64,000 nt of DNA from Erinaceus europaeus (lineage: Eukaryota; Chordata; Mammalia; Eulipotyphla; Erinaceidae): positions 30,697,669-30,761,668 of the forward strand of contig NC_080176.1 in the NCBI RefSeq assembly GCF_950295315.1. The letters are read 5' to 3'. Positions 56,203-64,000 of this stretch are shown piece by piece. The number at the start of each line of letters is the position of its first letter. Within the stretch, counting starts at the first letter, position 1. A model generated the notes under the pieces. The model ran no database searches. It was not told the DNA's origin and saw nothing but the letters and a program-made list of their open reading frames with translations. A program made the position numbers and the translations under genes.

Positions 56203-56563
56203 AAAATTTTATGGGGGTCGGGCGGTGGCGCAGTGGGTTAAGCGCATGTGGCGCAAAGCGCAGGGACCGGCATAAGGATCCCAGTTCGAGCCCCCGGCTC
56301 CCCACCTGCAGGGAAGTCGCTTCACAGGCGGTGAAGCAGGTCTGCAGGTGTCTATCTTTCTCTCCCCTTCTCTGTCTTCCCCTCCTCTCTCCATTTCTCT
56401 CTGTCCTATCCAACAACGAATTGCGTCAACAAGGGCAATAATAATAACCACAACGAAGCTACAACAAGGGCAACAAAAAGGGGAAAAAATGGCCTCCAGG
56501 AGCGGTGGATTCATGGTGCAGGCACCGAGCCCAGCAATAACCCTGGAGGGGGAAAAATTTTAT
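56203..56563 (+). mobile_element. tRNA-derived SINE, type A-long, near consensus, with TSD
   Basis: TSD aaaattttat at 56203-56212 and 56554-56563. Plus-strand SINE 56213-56553: 'gtcgggcggtggcgcagtgg', A-box-like 'tggcgcagtggg', B-box-like 'agttcgagccc', and the full extension 'ggcctccaggagcggtggat' to 'agcaataaccctggaggggg'. It agrees closely with the 44894 copy, which makes these two the best local guide to a consensus. The tRNA-like region lies within a SINE, so it is not a tRNA gene. Confidence 0.95.
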
Positions 56564-57360
56564 TAATGACTTAATATTGATTATGAAATTATAACGTAAC
56601 AGGTATAATTCCACACTGTCCCCACCACTAGAGTTCTGTATCCCCATTCCCTCTACTGGAATCTACAGTAGTTCTCCCAAGGTTGCAGATATGGGTTGAC
56701 TGTTATTTCTGCAACTGTCTATATTTGTATACATTTACCCTTTTTTTAATGGTCCTGCCTTCTCTTTCTGAGTCACACCTACACCAATTACTACTTCCGA
56801 ATGTCCTTCCTTTTTCCTCTTCTTTCTTTGAATCCTAGTAGAGCTAGAGTTCAGAGCCCATATGGCCCAAAATTCCCTTTAGGGTGCAGAAGGAGGGAGA
56901 TCTGGCTTCTGTAACTGCTTCTCTGCTGGATATGGATGTTGGTAGGTTGAACCATGCCCCCAGAAGGTTTCTGTCTTTCCCTAGTGGTGTAGGGCTCTTG
57001 AGAGGTGAGGTTCTAGGACACCTGGACAGTGGTGAGGTTGTCTGTCCAGGGAAGTCAGCATGGAATCATGATAGCTTGGTAGCTGAAAGGCAGTAAGATA
57101 TAAAGCAGGACAAAATGATTAATGAACAGGAATCAAAAAAGTAGGAATAGAGCAGATGAGAATAGGGATCTTAGGATGGAAAGAAGCAAGGAAGTCTATT
57201 CCTTGGGGCAAGGGAATATTCCATGGTAGAAGAAAGACTAGAATTGCCTGTTCTAGATGATGTCCTTGGGTATAGAAACATGCTGCAAGTGTTCCATCTG
57301 GAAGATGTTCCTGAGCTATGTCTGTCTTTGCCATTTACTCACTGTCTATAATGGTAGTGC
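56564..57360 (-). mobile_element. old L1 3' UTR
   Basis: Minus-strand: 'cacactgtccccaccactag', 'gatctggcttctgtaactgc', 'tctttccctagtggtgtagg', 'tctgtccagggaagtcagca' parallel the young L1 3' UTR at 58580-58900 with many changes. The SINE at 56213 inserted into its T-rich end. The right boundary is vague. Confidence 0.7.
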
Positions 57361-58167
57361 AGAACCACTCTATGACAGTGTTATTTTAATGTGAAATGGC
57401 ATTAGGGTTAGGAGAAGATACCTTGTGAATGTGAAAGGGATATTCTCCTGGGTGCCTCTAATTGTGATGATTTGAAATGCTTTCACATATTTGTAGGAGA
57501 GGGTAATTTTTCTTCTTTATATGCTCCTTTTAGCTTGTTCTAAAGCCAGTAATACCTCTCCTCCCATTTCCCATATATATTTTTATTCTCTCTCTCTTTC
57601 TGCACTTTAAAGAAAACCTTTCCTAGTAACAAAGGTATTTGGAACTTGTTGCTTTTATTAAGCATTAATTTTTGGTGATTTAATACTACAGAGGAGATGA
57701 GGACCATTGTGGCCATTTGGTAATAATTGCTTCTTGGAAGAGTCAAACGTCTGGCAGACCAAGGGGGGCTGTTGCTCTTGGACATTATTTTTCAGTACTA
57801 GGTGCTTTTTCTGTGTTGATAATAATGATGGAAACCCCCCCCCCCCAACTTTGAGCAGAGTCTTCAGCACTGTTGACACTTTAAGTTGGATTGTTCTTTC
57901 TTGTGTGTGTGAATGTCTTCCGTGTTAATGCATGTTTGGCCGCATCCTTGGCTTCTATCCACTATACGCCTGTAGTACCCTTCAAGTGTGACAGCAAAAA
58001 ACACAACAACAACAACAAAACCCCAAAAAACCTCTAGACATTGACATATATCTGAGGAAGCAGAATCATCATGGTAGAATCACAGGCTTAGAAGAACAGG
58101 GAGCCAGTAACTTTTGAGCATTAGAGCCTTCTTTTCCTTTGGATGCTTTAGTACATTGAAAACACTT
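57361..58167. other. single-copy noncoding DNA
   Basis: C10 run at 57837-57846, (CAA)n at 57999-58017. Open frames on both strands at 57540-57928 overlap and have no recognisable domain. Confidence 0.4.
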
Positions 58168-58209
58168 AGAATACCAGTTCTTCTTCTAGCGTTTGCCCAG
58201 AATACCAGT
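58168..58209 (-). mobile_element. 20-base micro-insertion of the Jockey/CR1-like 3' end
   Basis: agaataccagt at 58168-58178 and 58199-58209 flanks tcttcttctagcgtttgccc (58179-58198). The insert is identical in sequence and length to the one at 12758-12777, yet the target is unrelated. It equals the 3' terminus of the element at 40602. Confidence 0.92.
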
Positions 58210-58509
58210 GATAAGAGCACATTTTGATAATTGGAATTCCTGTGTAATTCGTACCTATCATTTTAGCTTTTGGCATTAACTTCCTAGTAGTAAAAGCATA
58301 GATATTTCCAAGATGAAGTCTCACACCTTCACATTTTATTATTTTAGTTGCAAAATAGACATCTTGTGCAGTTACAGAGCAGCAGAATTGTTTTTTTGCA
58401 ATTATTTAATGTACTCCTATCAATTCTTTATTATGAAATTTTCATAAATAGATCAGACCAGAAAAAGATTGCCTTTTGCAAGTGGGTATTATTATTATTG
58501 TTATATATA
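58210..58509. other. single-copy noncoding DNA
   Basis: AT-rich, ending in a (TA)n run at 58502-58515. Confidence 0.35.
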
Positions 58510-60485
58510 TATATTTATTTTATTTTTTATTTAAGAAAGGATAAATTAACAAAACCATAGGGTAGGAGGGGTACAACTCCACACAATTCCCACCCAATCT
58601 CCATATCCCACCCCCTCTCCTGATAGCTTTCCCATTCTCTATCCCTCTGGGAGCATGGACCCAGGGTCATTGTGGGTTGTAAAAGGTGGAAGGTCTGGCT
58701 TCTGTAATTGCTTCCCCGCTGAACATGGACGTTGACTGGTCGGTCCATTCTCCCAGTCTGCCTTTCTCTTTCCCTATTAGGGTGGGGCTCTGGGAAGCGG
58801 CGCTCCAGGACACATTGGTGGGGTCTTCAGTCCAGGGAAGCCTGGCTGGCATCCTGATGGCATCTGGAACCTGGTGACTGAAAAGAGAGTTAACATACAA
58901 AGCCAAACAAATTGTTGAGCAATAATGGACCCAAAGCTTGGAAAAGTGGAGAGGAAGTGTTAGGGAGTACTCACTGCAAACTCTAGTATGTTTCTGCTTT
59001 CAGGTATATATTTTGCAGTAATTTATGGATACATGTAAACATATGCTCTCTCTCACAGAAAGTGGTGTATATCTAGGTTTTGGGACTTTGTTAGAAAGTG
59101 AACTACCTGGGATGGGATTAGAGAATACTATGAAAGGAAAGGTCTCAGCTGAGTAATGAAGCTGAAGGGCTGTCATTCCACACGTGAAGGCTCTGGACAC
59201 AGTCTGAGGTGAAACATGTTGAGGTGGCAATTGTTGTGTTGATTAGGTTGTGATCGGCTCATGCAATATTATTTGATATGGATTGGGAGAGGCATACGGG
59301 AAAGTGGGCCCTATCCAAAGGTTCCAGGACTGGGGGAAGTAGAGGCTCTATAGTGGGGATGTGAGGTTCCTGCTGTCTTAGGGTTCAAAAAGACAATCGA
59401 TAGTTAATGTTATCATCAGATTATTTGTTAATTGGGTTAACTTTGAAAAGTCCTTTTGTTAGGGTTTGCTGTACAGTACCCAGTATCTTGTATATAGCTG
59501 TGCTATTGGTTGCTTCTGATCTACTTGGTCTAGGCTTTTAAGAGAGTTCGCATATCAAATACACAGCCTATATATTAAAAAGACTCTGTGTTTCAAAAAC
59601 TTCGAGACATACAATTAATTTTCCCCCTCTTGTATTAATTAACTAGTGATTTATATGACAACACTTTACTAGGAGTGTACATAAACACCATTCCCACCAA
59701 CAAAAGACTGTGACCCATCCCTCCCACCCACTCCCACCCCCCACTGTCCCAGGAAGCTGCATGTCTACTCCTCACCACAGAGTTTTTACTTTGGTGCCCT
59801 ACTTACAATTTGGTCAGGTCCTGCTTTTAGTTTCCCTTTCAGATCCTGTTAATGAGTGGGATCATCCCATACTCATCTTTATCTTTCTGACTTAACTTAC
59901 TTAACATAATTCCTTCTAGCTCTGTCCAAGATGGGTCAGAGAAGGTGGGTTCATTGTTCTTGATAGCTGCATAGTATTCCATTGTGTATATATACCACAG
60001 CTTTCTCAGCCACTCATCTGTTGTTGGGCACCTGGGTTGCTTCCAGGTTTTAGCTATTATGAATTGTGCTGCTATGAACATAGGAGTACACACCTCTTTT
60101 TGGTTGGGTGTTATGGAGTCCTTGGGGTATAACCCCAGGAGAGGAATTACTGGATCATATGGAAGGTCCATGTCTAGCCTTCTGAGAGTTCTCCAGACTG
60201 CTCTCCACAGTGGCTGGACCAATTTACATTCCCACCAGCAGTGTAAAAGGGTTCCTCTGTCCCCACAACCTCTCCAGCATTTGTTGCTGCTGTCCTTTTT
60301 GATGTATGCCATTCTTACAGGAGTGAGGTGGTATCTCAATGTTGTCTTAATTTGCATTTCTCTGACAATCAGTGACCTAGAGCAGTTTTTCATATGTTTG
60401 TTAGCCTTTTGGATCTCCTCTGAGGTGAATGTTTTGTTCATATCCTCTGCCCATTTTTGGATGGGGTCATTTGCTTTTTTGGTGC
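58510..60485 (-). mobile_element. young L1: 3' UTR and ORF2 C-terminus
   Basis: Minus-strand. 58545-59840 is the long L1 3' UTR. The open frame 59839-60525 holds the end of ORF2: '[17 protein letters not shown]', the Cys/His motif C83-x3-C87-x7-H95-x4-C100, '[16 protein letters not shown]', '[17 protein letters not shown]' and '[12 protein letters not shown]'. The first ~17 residues of that frame come from the inserted foreign element and not from L1. ORF2 is the L1 endonuclease/reverse transcriptase; this C-terminal domain binds nucleic acid. The element continues on the far side of the insertion at 61319. Confidence 0.95.
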
Positions 60486-61318
60486 TTCTTCTTCTAGCAT
60501 TTGGCCTTCTTCTGTAGCCAGTCAACAGCGTCAGGATGAGCCTAAATTAAAGTTTCGAGACCTCCTTTGAATCTGGAGAGGTGGCAGTCGTTGACTATGT
60601 GGGTCATAGTCTGTCTGTAGCCGCAGGGGCAGTTCGGGTCGTCTCTGGCTCCCCAGCGATGGAACATAGCGGCGCACCGGCCATGGCCTGTTCGATAGCG
60701 ATTGAGGAGGGCCCAATCATAACGTGCTAGGTCAAAGCCAGATTGACGCTTGCAGGGGTCTGTGATGAGGTGTTTGTTCTTTACCTCAGCTGACTGCCAA
60801 CTCTGTTTCCAAGAGTCTGGAACAGAGAAGTTCAGTGTAGGCGTAGGGGACCAGATTGGGTGACGAGACGTCAAGCGTTGGACAGGGTGGGTGAAGATAT
60901 CCGCGTATATTGGCAGGTCTGGTCGAGCGTAGACGTGGGAAATGAACTTAGATGATGCCGCATCCCGACGAATATCTGGCGGGGCGATGTTGCTAAGAAC
61001 TGGCAGCCATGGAACCGGGGTGGAACGGATGGTTCCAGAAATTATCCTCATGGAGGAATATAATTTGGAATCGACCAAGTGGACATGGGGGCTACGGAAC
61101 CATACTGGGGCACAGTATTCTGCAGTGGAATAGCATAATGCCAGAGATGATGATCGTAGTGTGGAAGCGCTTGCGCCCCATGAGGAGCTGGCCAGTCTTG
61201 CAATGATGTTATTTCTCGCACCCACCTTTGCTGCAGTTTTTATGAGATGTTCGTGAAATGACAGAGTGCGATTGAGAGTAACACCAAGATAGACTGGCTG
61301 GGCTTCGTGCTAAGTTTG
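60486..61318 (-). mobile_element. Jockey/CR1-group non-LTR retrotransposon, 5'-truncated copy 2
   Basis: Minus-strand, 3' end at 60486 with an (AAG)n tail immediately after the stop codon. The open frame 60542-61225 covers the post-catalytic part: 'GARNNIIARLASSSWGASAS', 'CYSTAEYCAPVWFRSPHVHL', 'VPWLPVLSNIAPPDIRRDAA', 'YDWALLNRYRTGHGRCAAMF', 'WGARDDPNCPCGYRQTMTHI'. The last part has the C-x-C...H-x4-C knuckle-like pattern. It lies inside L1 ORF2, with a short TSD (gtgct), and both L1 halves join cleanly when it is removed. Against copy 1 I count about 14 substitutions and one 10-base gap in the first ~530 bases, many at CpG. Confidence 0.88.
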
Positions 61319-63230
61319 CTGAGCTCTTTATATATTTTGGTGATTAGTTTCTTGTCTGATGTCTGGCATGTGAAGATCTTCTCCCATTCTGTGAGGGGTC
61401 TCTCTGTTTAATAGTTTCTTTGGATGTGCAGAAGCTTTTCAATTTGATGTAGTCCCATTGGTTTGTTTCTGCTTTAGTCTTCCTTGCAATTGGGTTTGAT
61501 TCATCAAAGATGTCCTTGAGGTGTAGGTGGGAAACTGTTTTACCAATGTTTTCCTCTAAGTATTTGATTGTTTCTGGTCTCACATCTAGGTGTTTGATCC
61601 ATTTGGAGTTGATTTTTGTTTCTGGTGAGATAAAGTGGTTCAATTTCATTCTTCTGCATGTTACAACCCAGTTTTCCCAGCACCATTTATTGAAGAGAGC
61701 CTCCTTCTTCCATTTAATGCTTTGGGCCCCCTTATCAAAGATTAGGTGCCCATAGGTGTGGGGATTTATTTCTGGGCTTTCAATTATGTTCCACTGGTCT
61801 TTGTGCCTATTTTTGTTCCAGTACCATGCTGTTTTGATGATGATGGCTTTATAATATAGTTTAAGGTCTGGGAGTGTGATGCCTCCATTTCTGTTTCTTT
61901 TCCTCAAGATGGTTTTGGCAATTCTAGGTGTTTTCTGGTTCCAGATAAATGATTGTAGTGTTTGTTCTATTCTCTTAAAGAAGCTTGGTGGAACCTTGAT
62001 GGGTTTTGCATTAAATTTGTATATGGCTCTGGGGAGAATATTCATTTTGATGATATTTATTCTTCCAATCCATGAGCATGGGATATCTTTCCATTTCTTG
62101 GTATCTGTTTCTATTTCCTTGAGTAGCGACTCATAGTTTTCAGTATACAAGTCTTTCACTTCTTTGGTCAACTTTATTCCAGGTATTTGATTGATTTTGC
62201 TGAAACAGTAAATGGGAGTGATTTCTGGATGTCTTCTTCTTCAGATTTAGTGTTTACATAAAGAAATGCCACTGATTTTTGTACATTGATTTTGTAGCCT
62301 GATACCTTGCTATTGCCTAATAACTTCCAGTAGTTTTCTGCTGGATTCTTTAGGTTTTTCTATGTATACTATCATATCATCTGTAAATAGTGAGAGCTTG
62401 ATTTCTTCCTTTCCAATCTGTATTCCTCTGATTTCTTTCTCTTGCCTGATTGACATGGCAAGAACTTCCAATACTATGTTGAAGAGTAGTGGTGACAGTG
62501 GACATCCCTGTCTAGTCCCTGATCTGAGGGGGAATGATTTGAGCTTCTGTCCATTGAGTATGATTTTGGCTGTAGGTTTGCTATATATAGACTCCACTAT
62601 CTTGAGGATACTAACTGTACTAACAGTACTAACTGTTTCCTGAAAGTTTTGTAGAATTCGTTTGTGAAGACATCTGGTCCAGGACTTTTGTTGTTGGGGA
62701 GATTCTTAGTAACGGTTTCAATTTCTTTGTCTGTGATTGGTGCATTTAGATTTTGTAGTTCTTCTTGGTTCAGTTTTGGAAGGGCATATGTTTCTAGGAA
62801 TTGTTCCAATTATTCCAGATTCTCTAGCGTGGTGGCGTATAGTTCTTCATAGAAGTTTTGCCTGATTCTCTGGATTTCTGTGGTGTCATTTGTGATATCT
62901 CCTCCATCGTTTACAATTCTATTAATTTGAATCTTCTCTCTTTTTTGTTTGGTGAGTCTGGCTAGGGGTTTGTCAATTTTGATTAATCTTTCAAAGAACC
63001 AACATTCAGCTTCACTGATCTTTTGTATGTTTTCGATGTTGTTTATTTCTGCTCTAATTTTAGTGATTTCTGTCCTTCTGGTTGCTTTAGGGTTCCTTTG
63101 TTCCTCTTCCTCTAAGTCCTTGAGGTGTGCAGTAAGGTCGTTCATCTGAGCTTTTTCTTGTTGTTTAATATGTGATTATATGGCTATAAGTTTCCCTCTC
63201 AGTACTGCTTTAGTTGTGTCCCAATGTTAT
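61319..63230 (-). mobile_element. young L1: ORF2 reverse transcriptase region, decayed
   Basis: Minus-strand continuation of the 58510 element. Segments in order from the 5' side: 62810-63145 (endonuclease-RT linker, 'KDLEEEEQRNPKATRRTEIT'), 62597-62809 ('[20 protein letters not shown]'), 62310-62597 ('[20 protein letters not shown]', '[13 protein letters not shown]'), 61344-62171 ('[20 protein letters not shown]' to 'FNKWCWENW'). Several hundred bases of RT are missing at about 62600-62650, and the catalytic F-A-D-D reads F-T-D-D. ORF1 and the endonuclease are absent, so it is 5'-truncated. Confidence 0.93.
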
Positions 63231-63236
63231 ATTTTT

Positions 63237-63517
63237 TATTGCCACCAGGATTGTCCTTGGTACTTTGTGCCAGTAGTATGGATCCAGTGCTCCTGGTGAC
63301 TATTTTTCCTTTTTTCTATTTTGTTTTGTTGGGACAGTGAAATTGAGAGGGGAGGAGGAAGAGGTAGGGAGGGAGAGAGAAAGATAGATACTTGCAGACC
63401 TATTTACCACTCATGAATCTTCCCCCTGCAGGTGGGGAGTGTGGGCTTGAGCCCTGGTCGTTGCACGTGGTGATCTGATGTGTGCTCTTAACTGGTTTCA
63501 CCACTGCTTGTACCCCT
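63237..63517 (-). mobile_element. tRNA-derived SINE, type A-like, diverged
   Basis: Minus-strand: 'attgccaccaggattgtcct', 'ccagtgctcctggtgactat', 'gttgggacagtgaaattgag', 'ccctgcaggtggggagtgtg', 'tcaccactgcttgtacccc'. L1 sequence does not resume after it, so it lies at or defines the 5' edge of the L1. Confidence 0.8.
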
Positions 63518-64000
63518 ACAAGTGGACATTAAATGCTCACAGACATTTGTCAGAACAAACTTTTATGAAAATAATTATTTCTGTTTAGATAGCTATCATG
63601 GGGAGGTAAGAAAATATATCCGTCAACTGTCCTGTAGACTATTATTTTCTCAATAAGATTATTTGTGGGGGAAAAAATTAAATGATTTCCTTGGCTGATT
63701 AAATTGGTAAACCTATTCCAGCTGCTTTTTAAGGATTATGAAAGCACTGATTTTTTTCTTTTCTTGCCTGCATGAAAGGTGGTTAAGAGGGAAGTCTAAT
63801 ACTTTTTATGGGATTATATGCTTCACATGTGATGTGCCCAACCAGAAATAACAAGATACCAGATGTGAAGCTACCAGGTAATATAATTATGCAGTGGATC
63901 ATTTCCATCATTTGAGTGCTGAATTTCATTGTATTCATTTCTAGAGGGAGTTATATATAGTTGGTTATATTTGAATTGGGAGGTGAAGTGAAGTATCTAT
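63518..64000. other. single-copy noncoding DNA, window edge
   Basis: AT-rich, nothing recognised. Confidence 0.35.

Noticed and set aside
56213..56310. tRNA-like sequence with A and B boxes
   Set aside because: It is the head of a dispersed SINE, followed by the SINE body; the same head appears in over ten copies here. It is not a functional tRNA gene.
59984..60517. 177-codon plus-strand open frame
   Set aside because: It is the antisense of L1 ORF2; the same antisense frame appears over the L1 at 37015-37356.

Overview
This is nuclear DNA from a placental mammal, and I see no convincing protein-coding gene in it. The dominant young repeat is a tRNA-derived SINE with a head like GGGCGGTRGCGCAGYGGG, a body around CACCTGCAGGGGAGTCGCTT and a tail around CTGTCCTATCCAACAAC. 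I associate it with hedgehogs (Erinaceidae, probably Erinaceus europaeus). That assignment is from memory of the SINE, not from a search. Old MIR, L2, MaLR-LTR and L1 pieces support a placental mammal. The window is either intergenic or lies inside one large intron. Long open frames in it are retrotransposon remnants or simple repeats.

Layout. 1-17 kb holds scattered SINEs of at least five tRNA-derived types (called A, A-long, B, C, D and E here), MIR fragments, pyrimidine tracts and single-copy AT-rich DNA. 17.8-19.0 kb holds a TSD-flanked, internally deleted L1. 19-35 kb is similar SINE/MIR/L1 debris, including a twin-primed L1 at 23.5 kb and an old LTR at 34.3 kb. 35.5-37.3 kb is a young 5'-truncated L1. 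40.3-42.8 kb is a nested composite: SINEs, a hexamer array and a fragment of a foreign-looking non-LTR retrotransposon. 44-57 kb is SINE-rich, with two stacked L1 3' ends at 51.9-54.2 kb. 58.5-63.2 kb is an L1 ORF2 on the minus strand, split by a second copy of the foreign element.

The most notable content is that non-LTR element (40602-42064 and 60486-61318). Its reverse transcriptase motifs (PQGS, FIYADD) and C-terminal zinc-knuckle-like domain look like the Jockey/CR1 group, not L1, L2 or BovB. Its reading frame ends directly in an (AAG)n tail with no 3' UTR. The two copies are about 97% identical by eye. The same 3' end also occurs as two identical 20-base insertions, each inside its own target-site duplication (12746-12789 and 58168-58209). 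This suggests a recently active, possibly horizontally acquired retrotransposon that often leaves extremely short insertions. Other insertion scars include a 40-base SINE tail, an 8-base insert, and two places where one target site was used repeatedly.

Limits. Repeat boundaries are by eye, usually good to 5-20 bases for young copies and worse for old ones. Family names for old repeats come from recognised core sequence. Single-copy intervals may hide conserved noncoding elements that cannot be recognised without alignment.
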